Origin: an uncultured Muribaculaceae bacterium
GTDB lineage: Bacteria > Bacteroidota > Bacteroidia > Bacteroidales > Muribaculaceae
Assembly (NCBI GenBank): GCA_910583795.1
Contig: CAJTZQ010000013.1
Location: 1 to 62,020 of the forward strand
Direction of reading: 5' to 3'
DNA length: 62,020 nt
The position numbers and the translations under genes are program-made. The notes below the pieces were generated by a model. It did not search any database. It saw only the letters and a list, made by a program, of their open reading frames with translations, and was not told where the DNA came from. Shown here piece after piece: positions 52,815 to 61,047 of this stretch. The number at the start of each line of letters is the position of its first letter. The first letter of the stretch is position 1.

Positions 52815-52953
52815 TTTTCTACCTTAAGATATGTTTCACCAAAATTCATTCTATTAACGCAAGCTTTATAAGTTTGTTTTACTCATTTATGCATAAAGGA
52901 TGTAAAAATGTTAAAGAATTCAGTGATATTTACAATATGACTGCGTGATTAAG

Positions 52954-52985
52954 TTTGGTCAGTTCAATTAAAAAAGCTATTTTTG
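52954..52985 (+). promoter_or_regulatory. Promoter of the DPP-IV-like gene
   Basis: TTTG at 52954-52957, 20 bases, TATTTTTG at 52978-52985, followed by about 50 bases to the start codon. Confidence 0.72.
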
Positions 52986-53036
52986 CATTAATAATCAGGA
53001 ATGCAAATTCCATTTTTAATAACCATATTAACCGAC

Positions 53037-55496
53037 ATGAAACACTTTTTCACATTGCTGACCGCCGCCTCGATTTCCATATCGTGTCTGTGTCCGGTGT
53101 CAGCAAATGCAGAGGAGTCTTCCCAAAATCCTCTTGAAATGGCACAGCGTTTCTCAGGCAACAAACTGAGAAACATGTTGTTTTCCACTACAGTAGATCC
53201 ACATTGGTTTCAATCAGGAGAAAAATTCTGGTATTCTTATAAGAATTCTGACGGCACCAAATGGTATGTGGTTGATCCTATACGAAGAATCAAAACTCCA
53301 TTATTCGACAATCATAAGTTGGCATCAGAGCTGACAATGATAATAAAAGACCCTTTGAATGAGGCTGATCTTCCTATACGGAATCTTGAAGTGCAACCGG
53401 ATGGATATACATTTACCTTCGAGGTTATGTCTTCACAAGATGCAAAGCCTAAAAAAGATACAGAAGGGAAGGAAAAGAAGCCTAAAGCAGGAGAAAAAGA
53501 AGTTTTCTATTTCTCTTATGATTCTCGTAATGGCAAACTCACACATCTTGAAGGGAAAGAGAAAGAAACAAAAGAACTTGACTGGGCATCTGTCTCTCCC
53601 GATGGCAAAACAGTGGTCTATGCAAAAGATTTCAATCTATACCGCATGAGCCGTGAGGATTACGAGAAACTAAAGAAAAACGAAAACGACAGTACCGTTA
53701 ATGAAATCCAAATCACAACTGACGGCATGAAGGATTTCGGCTATGGTCAAGGCTATAGCTACTTAAACACTGATACACTCGCAAATGGTAAGCGTAAAGG
53801 CGCATATGTGTTGTTTTCGCCAGATTCCCGCTACTTGGTTGCCACTGTATCCGATGACCGCCCGGTAAAAGAACTCTGGGTGATAAATTCTATGGCATCC
53901 CCGCGTCCCACCCTTGAAACATACAAATATCAGATGCCAGGAGAAAGCGAAGCCCCTGAGGAGCATCTTTATCTATTTGATCTTAATGACAATTCAAAAA
54001 AAGAAATAAAAACCAACAGATTTAAAAACCAGACTCTTTCTCTCGGTTATCGTCCTCGCCAGCACAAACAACGCTCAATGTATGACGTGCCAAACATATG
54101 GCTCGGTGATGACAATAAATTTTTTGTGACCCGCAGCAGTCGAGACCTTCACAGGATTGACATCTGCAGCTATACAATAGGTCAAGATTCTATTGTCCCG
54201 GTTATTGAAGAGAGGATGAACACATATCAGGAAGTACGACCGCTGGCACTCGTTGGTAATAAGACAAATGAACTGATACAATGGAGCGAACGCGATGGAT
54301 GGGCTCATCTTTATCTTTATGATGGCAATGGAAACTTGAAGCGACGCCTCACTGAGGGTCCTTGGCATGTGCACAACATTTTGAATGTGGATCCTCTCAC
54401 TCGCAAAGTCTATTTCACTGCCATGGGCAAAGATAAAGATGAAAATCCATATTATCAGCATCTTTACTCCGTTGGTCTTGACGGGGGCGCGGTAAAACAG
54501 CTCGACAAAGGTGACTATTTCCACTCTCCAGTCGTGGACGATGCAGGGAAATTCTTTGTAGATAATTTCTCTCGTGTGGACACCATACCTGAAACATGGG
54601 TCTACGACACCAATGGCTCAAAGGTTATGCAACTTGAGCGTGCTGACTTCACTCAGCTTCTTGCCAACGGCTATAAATTCCCCGAAACTTTCAAAGTTAA
54701 GGCAGCCGACGGAATTACTGACCTTTATGGCGTGATGTATAAACCATTCGATTTTGATCCTGAGAAGTCGTATCCTATCGTAGATTATGTTTATCCCGGT
54801 CCGCAGGTAGAGGCTACCAACTATCCATTCACAAGAATGAGCGTACGAACAGACCGTCTTGCACAAGCAGGTTTCATCGTCATCACAGTCGGGAACCGTG
54901 GCGGTCACCCTGACCGTTCAAAATGGTACCACAACTATGGTTACGGAAATCTTCGCGACTATGGTTTGGCAGATCAAAAAGCTGCAATTGAACAGTTGGC
55001 AGCAAAACACAAGTTTATTGATGTGAATAGGGTAGGTATCCATGGTCATTCCGGTGGTGGATTCATGTCTACCGCAGCAATTCTTCAATATCCTGACTTC
55101 TTCAAAGCTGCAGTATCATGCTCAGGAAACCACGACAACAGAATTTACAACCGATGGTGGAGTGAGACTCATCATGGAGTTAAAGAAAAGGTGACAGAAC
55201 AAGGCGACACAACTTTTGTTTATCAAATTGACACAAACCCTGAACTTGCTTCCCGCTTGAAAGGACATCTCATGCTTGTGACTGGAGATATCGACAACAA
55301 CGTTCATCCCGGCAACACCATCCGCGTTGCAAACGCTCTGATTAATGCAAATAAGCGTTTCGAGTTATTGGTTCTACCGACACAACGCCATTCGTTTGGC
55401 TATATGGATGAATATTTCTACTGGAGACTTGTAGATCATTTCCGCGATTATCTGATTGAGGGCCGTAAACAGGAGGTAGACATTCCTCAACGTTAA
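53037..55496 (+). CDS. S9 family dipeptidyl peptidase IV-like serine peptidase
   Basis: 819 residues from ATG 53037, which places the signal peptide (FFTLLTAASISISCLCPVSANA) at the N-terminus; an ATG 36 bases upstream is less likely. An N-terminal propeller domain (VSPDGKTVVYAKDFNLYRMS, FSPDSRYLVATVSDDRPVKELW) is followed by the S9 hydrolase domain: GIHGHSGGGFMST (nucleophile Ser), LVTGDIDNNVHPGN (Asp), QRHSFGYMDEYF (His). Such enzymes release dipeptides, often Xaa-Pro, from peptides in the periplasm. Own promoter and strong terminator: single gene. Confidence 0.93.
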   Translation: MKHFFTLLTAASISISCLCPVSANAEESSQNPLEMAQRFSGNKLRNMLFSTTVDPHWFQSGEKFWYSYKNSDGTKWYVVDPIRRIKTPLFDNHKLASELTMIIKDPLNEADLPIRNLEVQPDGYTFTFEVMSSQDAKPKKDTEGKEKKPKAGEKEVFYFSYDSRNGKLTHLEGKEKETKELDWASVSPDGKTVVYAKDFNLYRMSREDYEKLKKNENDSTVNEIQITTDGMKDFGYGQGYSYLNTDTLANGKRKGAYVLFSPDSRYLVATVSDDRPVKELWVINSMASPRPTLETYKYQMPGESEAPEEHLYLFDLNDNSKKEIKTNRFKNQTLSLGYRPRQHKQRSMYDVPNIWLGDDNKFFVTRSSRDLHRIDICSYTIGQDSIVPVIEERMNTYQEVRPLALVGNKTNELIQWSERDGWAHLYLYDGNGNLKRRLTEGPWHVHNILNVDPLTRKVYFTAMGKDKDENPYYQHLYSVGLDGGAVKQLDKGDYFHSPVVDDAGKFFVDNFSRVDTIPETWVYDTNGSKVMQLERADFTQLLANGYKFPETFKVKAADGITDLYGVMYKPFDFDPEKSYPIVDYVYPGPQVEATNYPFTRMSVRTDRLAQAGFIVITVGNRGGHPDRSKWYHNYGYGNLRDYGLADQKAAIEQLAAKHKFIDVNRVGIHGHSGGGFMSTAAILQYPDFFKAAVSCSGNHDNRIYNRWWSETHHGVKEKVTEQGDTTFVYQIDTNPELASRLKGHLMLVTGDIDNNVHPGNTIRVANALINANKRFELLVLPTQRHSFGYMDEYFYWRLVDHFRDYLIEGRKQEVDIPQR

Positions 55497-55516
55497 CCTT
55501 GATTGAAAGGAGAGAT

Positions 55517-55562
55517 AAAATCCCTTCATTTGCAACATTGAACTGCAAATGAAGGGATTTTT
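55517..55562 (+). terminator. Terminator of the DPP-IV-like gene
   Basis: 17-bp perfect arms at 55518-55534 and 55544-55560 (core CCCTTCATTTGCA / TGCAAATGAAGGG) with a 9-base loop, ending in a T-run. Confidence 0.88.
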
Positions 55563-55627
55563 CATTTGCAGGAATGATTATGAACGATTATTTACAAAAA
55601 TGTGTTTTAATCAAAAAACATTATGTT

Positions 55628-55972
55628 ATGACAAGAGATAAATTAATTGATAAGATAACCTCTCTCCTTGATGTATACGTAGACAATATCGACAGTTTCG
55701 ATCATAATCCTCAACTTCGTGTAAATCCAGTAAGTTTTGATCTGACAATTGTCAATGGTAGGGACATGCTCAAAGAAATCGAGGATTCTAATGAAGCGAT
55801 TGAAGACGCGGCGAGTGCTGATGGTGCTGAAACTGAAGACTCCTCAGATTATCAAGTTAAACAAAACCCTGATTTCTATTCTGTTAAAAAGTTGGTAAAA
55901 GAAGATTGTTACGGCAAATTCATTCCTGATAAGAAGGCGATATCCTATTTTGCTTCAAATTATTTATCGTAA
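55628..55972 (+). CDS. Hypothetical acidic protein
   Basis: 114 residues starting MTRDKLIDKITSLLDVYVDN. It is soluble and strongly acidic in the middle (IEDSNEAIEDAASADGAETEDSS), a segment that is probably disordered. The C-terminal part (FYSVKKLVKEDCYGKFIPDKKAIS) is more ordered. The ATG at 55628 is preferred over 55574 because the residues before it overlap the DPP-IV gene terminator region. No family recognised. Confidence 0.55.
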   Translation: MTRDKLIDKITSLLDVYVDNIDSFDHNPQLRVNPVSFDLTIVNGRDMLKEIEDSNEAIEDAASADGAETEDSSDYQVKQNPDFYSVKKLVKEDCYGKFIPDKKAISYFASNYLS

Positions 55973-56016
55973 TACAAGAATTTCAACTTACGCAAATTTA
56001 ATTAAATCAGAAATTC

Positions 56017-56066
56017 GCATCGGCAAAGTTGTAATATATAAATAATTTGTTTACCTTTGCCGATGC
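56017..56066 (+). promoter_or_regulatory. Promoter enclosed by a perfect 12-bp inverted repeat
   Basis: TTG (56029-56031), 20 bases, TACCTTTG (56052-56059). Arms GCATCGGCAAAG (56017-56028) and CTTTGCCGATGC (56055-56066) flank it, the right arm overlapping the -7 element. A leader hairpin TGCGTG/CACGCA follows at 56075-56093. Drives the thioredoxin-like lipoprotein gene. Confidence 0.6.
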
Positions 56067-56165
56067 AAATCTGTTGCGTGCTGGAGACACGCATTGATAT
56101 TTAAGCATTATAAATACTATGTAAAAACTTAATCTAACCAAAACATAATTCTAACCAAAAATCTA

Positions 56166-57194
56166 ATGAAATCACAAATCCTTAGTGCATGTGGCGTAGC
56201 ATTATTGCTCATAGCATGTGGCAACCAACAGAAAAGTCAATACGTAGTGACAGCTAATGTAGGTCAAGACTTCAATGGTAAGACAGCCTATATTTACGAT
56301 AGTTTCAAAGGCGAGAATATTGACAGTGCGGTAGTGGCTAACGGCATTGCATTATTTACCAATGACTTCGATAATTCCACATATGCTCATATCATGATTG
56401 ATGATAAGAGTGCCGCAGACTTTTTCTTGACTCCGGACTCAATTTCAATCACAGAAGGAATTCCTGAAGGAGGAGTCCTGAATAAGAAAAATGATGAATA
56501 TTGGAAACAAAGAATGGCTACTATTGATGAGTTTAATTCTCTTCCGGATTCCATTCAAAAAGAGAAGTATTCATTTTTCCAGAATAAACTTGATTCTGCC
56601 GAAAATGCATTGATGAATGACAATATGGACAATGCGCTCGGCATCAATTTATATCTACGTCAAGTCCGTCCTGAAACAATAGCACAGCTCGATAGCATCA
56701 TAAATGCACATCCCGTTCTAAAAGGTAACAATATCCTTGAAAAGCAACGTGGCGCATTGATTGCAGCTGAAGAGACTTCTGTAGGTAAAAAGTTCAAAGA
56801 TTTTGAAGTTAACTATAATGATTCCACATTCCGACTAAGTGAAGTTGTTGGAAATGGCAAATATGTACTTGTTGATTTCTGGGCAAGCTGGTGCGGCCCA
56901 TGCATCCGTCAGACTTCTGTAATCAAAGAGATCCTGAAGGAATATGGACCCAAAGGTCTTGAGGTGCTTGGCGTGGCAGTGTGGGATGAGCCGGAGAAGA
57001 CTCTGCAAGGCATCAAGGATCATGACCTTCCATGGAGAAACGTAATCAATGCCCAAAACATTCCGTCAGATATATATGGGTTCCAAGGTATTCCTTGTAT
57101 AATTCTCTTTGGGCCCGACGGAACTATCCTTAGCCGCGACCAACAAGGAGAAGAACTTAAGGCTGATGTCGCTAAAGCTTTTGAAAGCAAATAA
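56166..57194 (+). CDS. TlpA-like thiol-disulfide lipoprotein with DUF4369-type N-terminal domain
   Basis: 342 residues. Lipoprotein signal ending LLLIAC (Cys18). Residues about 25-120 look like the DUF4369 beta domain (YVVTANVGQDFNGKTAYIYDSFKGENID), then a helical linker, and residues about 205-340 form a TlpA/thioredoxin domain with VDFWASWCGPCIRQTSVI and the cis-Pro loop YGFQGIPCIILFGPDG. These envelope thioredoxins reduce or exchange protein disulfides; the partner is unknown. Note the extra Cys directly after the cis-Pro. It has a promoter inside an inverted repeat and a terminator after it. Confidence 0.88.
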   Translation: MKSQILSACGVALLLIACGNQQKSQYVVTANVGQDFNGKTAYIYDSFKGENIDSAVVANGIALFTNDFDNSTYAHIMIDDKSAADFFLTPDSISITEGIPEGGVLNKKNDEYWKQRMATIDEFNSLPDSIQKEKYSFFQNKLDSAENALMNDNMDNALGINLYLRQVRPETIAQLDSIINAHPVLKGNNILEKQRGALIAAEETSVGKKFKDFEVNYNDSTFRLSEVVGNGKYVLVDFWASWCGPCIRQTSVIKEILKEYGPKGLEVLGVAVWDEPEKTLQGIKDHDLPWRNVINAQNIPSDIYGFQGIPCIILFGPDGTILSRDQQGEELKADVAKAFESK

Positions 57195-57217
57195 ATGTAT
57201 ACGTACTATTTCATTGG

Positions 57218-57244
57218 GGGTGCCAATTACTAAGGCACCCTTTT
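57218..57244 (+). terminator. Terminator of the TlpA-like gene
   Basis: GGGTGCC (57218-57224) and GGCACCC (57234-57240) with a 9-base loop, followed by TTTT. Confidence 0.75.
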
Positions 57245-57344
57245 ATATTTATATGGTTTCCGTAAAAATTTTCATCAGATTCCCATTTAAAAACATATTA
57301 TTCAAAATAAATTTGTGTAATTTTGTAAAATATAGAATATAAAT

Positions 57345-58226
57345 ATGGTTCAAACACTCAAAAACGATCTGCTCACAGTTGTCATAGACAGTCTTGGCGC
57401 AGAATTACAAAGCATAATTGATAACCGCACAGGATATCAATATTTATATCAAGGCAACACTAAATTCTGGGGAAGACGCTCTCCGGTTCTATTCCCCATT
57501 GTGGGTGCGGTATGGAACGGAAAGTATCTCATGGATGGTAAAGAGTATCATCTCGGGCAACACGGGTTCGCTCGAGATTGTGAATTTTCCATAATGGATT
57601 GCGAAGCTGAAGACGAAGTGTGGTTTTCCCTGGAATATGACAGCAACACATTATCAGCTTATCCACGTAAATTTAGACTTGAAATAGGATACAATCTAAA
57701 TGGAGAACGGTTGACAGTGATGTGGAGGGTGATCAATCTTGATAATAGGGAAATGGATTTTCATATTGGAGGACATCCTGCATTCAATTATCCTGATTTC
57801 AAGCCATCTGACGAAGTTCATGCATATTTAATTTTTGATCGTGACCCTGAAACAACAGAACTCGTGGGAGAAAAAGGGTGTATGAGCTTTAAGGAGCAAA
57901 AAATAGTTCTCGACAAAGAAGGAATGATTCCTATCGTTGCCAATACATTCGACATCGATACGATTGTAGTGGGGAAATCAAGAGTCGGAAGAGTCTCGAT
58001 GCTTGATAAAAACCGTAATCCATATCTTTCCCTATTTTTCAAAGCACCGGTAGTAGGGATATGGTCACCGTCACCTGAAGCGCCGTTCGTGTGTATAGAG
58101 CCGTGGTATGGGAGAGCTGACAAAGTAGGATTCTCAAACGAATTCAAAGAAAGAGAATATACCAACCATCTCAAGCCGGGAGAAATTTTTGAAGCTTCAT
58201 ATATTATTACATTCGACAATTTATAA
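57345..58226 (+). CDS. Aldose 1-epimerase-like protein (LacX type)
   Basis: 293 residues, galactose-mutarotase-like beta-sandwich. Motifs: SLGAELQSIIDNRTGYQYLYQG, FWGRRSPVLFPIVGAVWNGKY, EYHLGQHGFARDCEF (catalytic His region), FHIGGHPAFNYP (second His), and VCIEPWYGRAD near the end. The family equilibrates alpha and beta anomers of hexoses or acts on phosphosugars. No signal peptide. A TAATTTTG element lies about 20 bases upstream. Followed on the same strand by the FtsE-like gene after 57 bases. Confidence 0.9.
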   Translation: MVQTLKNDLLTVVIDSLGAELQSIIDNRTGYQYLYQGNTKFWGRRSPVLFPIVGAVWNGKYLMDGKEYHLGQHGFARDCEFSIMDCEAEDEVWFSLEYDSNTLSAYPRKFRLEIGYNLNGERLTVMWRVINLDNREMDFHIGGHPAFNYPDFKPSDEVHAYLIFDRDPETTELVGEKGCMSFKEQKIVLDKEGMIPIVANTFDIDTIVVGKSRVGRVSMLDKNRNPYLSLFFKAPVVGIWSPSPEAPFVCIEPWYGRADKVGFSNEFKEREYTNHLKPGEIFEASYIITFDNL

Positions 58227-58283
58227 AAAAAATTGTTTGCAATCAATAGAGCGGTTTCTTAATTGCAATCAAATTTATAAAAA

Positions 58284-58952
58284 ATGGGTATTATAGTCAA
58301 TTATAAAAATGTCGAGATAGACAGAGCGGAAAAAAACGTGCTTAAAGACGTGACATTTACACTTTCCAAAGGTGATTTCTATTACCTTGTAGGAAGAGTC
58401 GGGAGCGGCAAAAGCAGTTTGATGAAGACAATTTATGCAGACGTCCCAATTCGTTCAGGAGATAAAGCAGAGGTGCTCGATTTCGATATTCTTAACATCA
58501 AGAAATCCCAAATTCCATATCTACGACGCAAAGTAGGAATTGTTTTTCAAGATTTCCAACTCCTTCAAGACAGATCTGTAAGCGGTAATCTTAAATTTGT
58601 GCTCAATGCCACAGGGTGGAAAAACAGAGATGAAATCGAAAACAGGATCGAAGAAGTGCTTAACATGGTTGGAATGGCAAACAAAAGTTATAAAATGCCA
58701 CATGAACTAAGTGGGGGAGAGCAGCAGCGAATTGTAATTGCAAGGGCACTTCTAAATAAGCCTGAATTAATTATAGCAGATGAACCTACCGGCAATCTTG
58801 ATCCTCAGACAGGCTACCAGATTGTGACACTCCTTCATGAGCTTTCGAAAGCGGGGCATTGCGTGGTAATGGCAACTCATAACCTTCAACTTGTTGAAGA
58901 TTTTCCCGGCAAAGTGCTTCGGTGTGAAGGAAAACAACTCATTGTGGAGTAA
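58284..58952 (+). CDS. ftsE: FtsE-like ABC transporter ATP-binding protein
   Basis: 222 residues. Walker A GRVGSGKSSLMK (about 38-49), Q-loop VFQDFQLLQDRSV, signature LSGGEQQRIVIARALLNKP, Walker B ELIIADEPTGNLDPQTG and H-loop VVMATHNLQL. The order and the DRSVSGNL segment fit the FtsE/LolD subgroup. FtsE works with FtsX at the division site to activate cell-wall hydrolysis (family knowledge); no ftsX is adjacent in this window, so the assignment to FtsE rather than another MacB/LolD-type ATPase is moderate. Confidence 0.82.
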   Translation: MGIIVNYKNVEIDRAEKNVLKDVTFTLSKGDFYYLVGRVGSGKSSLMKTIYADVPIRSGDKAEVLDFDILNIKKSQIPYLRRKVGIVFQDFQLLQDRSVSGNLKFVLNATGWKNRDEIENRIEEVLNMVGMANKSYKMPHELSGGEQQRIVIARALLNKPELIIADEPTGNLDPQTGYQIVTLLHELSKAGHCVVMATHNLQLVEDFPGKVLRCEGKQLIVE

Positions 58953-59004
58953 ACTATAGTAAAAAAATTAAAAGAATTAACTGAAAAATTTCTTTAATTG
59001 AAAG

Positions 59005-59048
59005 TTAATGGCTAAATTTGCAGCGGAAGAGGCAAATTTAGCCATTAA
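59005..59048 (+). promoter_or_regulatory. 17-bp perfect inverted repeat with embedded promoter element, upstream of mutA
   Basis: Arms at 59005-59021 and 59032-59048 (core GGCTAAATTTGC / GCAAATTTAGCC) with the 10-base loop AGCGGAAGAG. The left arm contains TAAATTTG (-7 consensus). There is no T-run after it, so it is less likely a terminator of the FtsE-like gene than an operator or leader structure of mutA. The remaining 140-base leader holds two small hairpins (CTGGC/GCCGG and TAGGT/ACCTA) and no B12 box. Confidence 0.5.
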
Positions 59049-59189
59049 TTATAAAATGCTAACCTTAGATTTATTACCATATCAAAGCCTAAAACTGGCA
59101 GAGAGCCGGACAGAAAATCTGAGGTAAACCACTTCCCGAAAATTAGGTAAAGACCTATACATCTATATCATTAAAGAGCTATAACACTT

Positions 59190-61046
59190 ATGGCAAACAC
59201 CGAAAAATTATTTGACATGTTTTCTCCCACGTCCACAGAAGACTGGAAGGGGAAGATTACTGTCGACCTCAAGGGCGCCGATTTCGACAAAAAACTTGTC
59301 TGGCGCACCAATGAGGGCTTCAATGTGCAGCCTTTCTATCGTCGCGAAGATCTCAAGGGACTCGCTCACATGGGAACTCTTCCCGGACAGTTCCCCTTCG
59401 TGAGAGGCACGCGTGACAACAATGACTGGCTAATCCGTCAACAAATTGAGGGCGCTAACCCTGCTGAAATCAACCGTGAAGCAATTCATGTGATCGACAG
59501 AGGGGTAGACTCAATCGGCATCAAGCTCAACCGCGAAACGACAGCAGCTGATCTTGAAACTATCCTCAAGGACATCGATCTTAAAAAAGTTGAAGTCAAC
59601 ATCTCCTGCTGCAATGGCAAGGCTGCTGAAATAGCCGCTATCCTTGTGGATTATATTAAAGCTAATGGTCTTGAAAACGATTTCCGAGGTTCTATCGGAT
59701 TTGATCCTTTCAAACGTCTTCTCCGCCATGGTCTCGCATTCCCCAAAAACATTAAAGACGAGGCAATAAAGCTTTATAACACTGTTAAAGAAATCAAAAA
59801 CCTCCGTTGTTTTGTAGTTGACAGCAATCTTCTCAACAACGCAGGCGCCTACATCACTCAAGAACTTGGTTATGCTCTCGCATGGGGTGCAGAATGGATG
59901 ACTATCCTCACTGAGGCAGGTCTCACACCATGCGAAGTTGCCGGCAGAATCAAGTTCAACATGGGCATCTCTTCAAACTATTTCATGGAACTCGCAAAAT
60001 TCCGTGCAGCTCGTATGCTATGGGCGGAAATAGTTAAAGCGTACGATGCTGAAGAGGAATGCTGCAAGATGATGGTTCATGCTGTGACAAGCCAGTTCAA
60101 TCAGACTATCTATGACGCTCATGTCAACCTCCTCCGTTCTCAGACCGAAACAATGAGTGCCGCTCTTGCAGGAGTAGACTCAATCGAAACTCTTCCTTTC
60201 GATCTGCAATACAAACAGCCTGATGAATTCAGCGAGCGCATCGCACGCAATCAGCAGCTTCTTCTACGCGAAGAGAGCCACCTCAATAAAGTCGTTGACC
60301 CTGCTGGCGGTTCTTATTATATCGAAACCCTCACCGCATCTATCGCTGAAGTCGCTTGGAAACTTTTCAATGAGGTAGAAGAGCAGGGTGGTTTCCTGAC
60401 GTTGCTTGAGAAAGGAGAAGTCCAGAAGAAAGTAAATGAATCCGGAGTTAAACGTCACACCGACGTTGCTCGTCGCAAAGAAATTCTTCTCGGCACCAAC
60501 CAGTATCCCAATTTCAATGAGAAAGCTCTTGACAAGATTGAGAAGAGCGGAGAAGCTTGTGGTTGTGGCTGCAAGAATGATGAAGTGGTCGACGGTGCAG
60601 TTGAAGCTCTTGTATTCGACCGTGCAGCAAGCCAGTTTGAACAGCTTCGTCTCGACACTGAGCGTAGCGGCAAACGTCCGAAAGTGTTCATGCTCACTAT
60701 TGGAAATCTCGCCATGCGTCTTGCACGTGCTCAGTTCTCGGCAAACTTCTTTGGTTGCGCTGGATATGAAATCATAGATAATATCGGATTCAAGACTGTC
60801 AAGGAAGGTGTAGACGCTGCAATTGAAAAAGGCGCAGATGTTGTGGTTCTATGCTCAAGCGATGATGAATACGCAGAGTTTGCTCCAGAAGCATATAAAG
60901 AACTCAACGGCAGAGCAATGTTTGTTGTTGCCGGCGCACCTGCATGTATGGAAGACCTCAAGGCCCAGGGCATAGAGGAATTTATCCATGTTCGTGTAAA
61001 CGTGCTTGACACACTCGTTAAGTTTAACGCTAAACTCCTCAACTGA
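59190..61046 (+). CDS. mutA: Methylmalonyl-CoA mutase, small subunit
   Basis: 618 residues. The TIM-barrel part is visible (GKITVDLKGADFDKKLVWRTNEGFNVQPFYRREDLKG, RGTRDNNDWLIRQQIEG, ISSNYFMELAKFRAARMLWAEI). The C-terminal cobalamin-like domain lacks the DxHxxG cobalt-ligand motif (LTIGNLAMRLARAQF stands there), as expected for the non-catalytic subunit. An unusual Cys cluster CGCGC lies near residue 455 in the linker. With MutB it interconverts succinyl-CoA and methylmalonyl-CoA for propionate formation. mutB starts 2 bases after its stop. Confidence 0.95.
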   Translation: MANTEKLFDMFSPTSTEDWKGKITVDLKGADFDKKLVWRTNEGFNVQPFYRREDLKGLAHMGTLPGQFPFVRGTRDNNDWLIRQQIEGANPAEINREAIHVIDRGVDSIGIKLNRETTAADLETILKDIDLKKVEVNISCCNGKAAEIAAILVDYIKANGLENDFRGSIGFDPFKRLLRHGLAFPKNIKDEAIKLYNTVKEIKNLRCFVVDSNLLNNAGAYITQELGYALAWGAEWMTILTEAGLTPCEVAGRIKFNMGISSNYFMELAKFRAARMLWAEIVKAYDAEEECCKMMVHAVTSQFNQTIYDAHVNLLRSQTETMSAALAGVDSIETLPFDLQYKQPDEFSERIARNQQLLLREESHLNKVVDPAGGSYYIETLTASIAEVAWKLFNEVEEQGGFLTLLEKGEVQKKVNESGVKRHTDVARRKEILLGTNQYPNFNEKALDKIEKSGEACGCGCKNDEVVDGAVEALVFDRAASQFEQLRLDTERSGKRPKVFMLTIGNLAMRLARAQFSANFFGCAGYEIIDNIGFKTVKEGVDAAIEKGADVVVLCSSDDEYAEFAPEAYKELNGRAMFVVAGAPACMEDLKAQGIEEFIHVRVNVLDTLVKFNAKLLN

Positions 61047-61047
61047 C

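Noticed and set aside
56017..56066. Invertible, phase-variable promoter as in Bacteroides capsule loci
   Set aside because: The arms enclose only 26 bases, the right arm overlaps the -7 element, and no invertase or recombinase gene is in the window.
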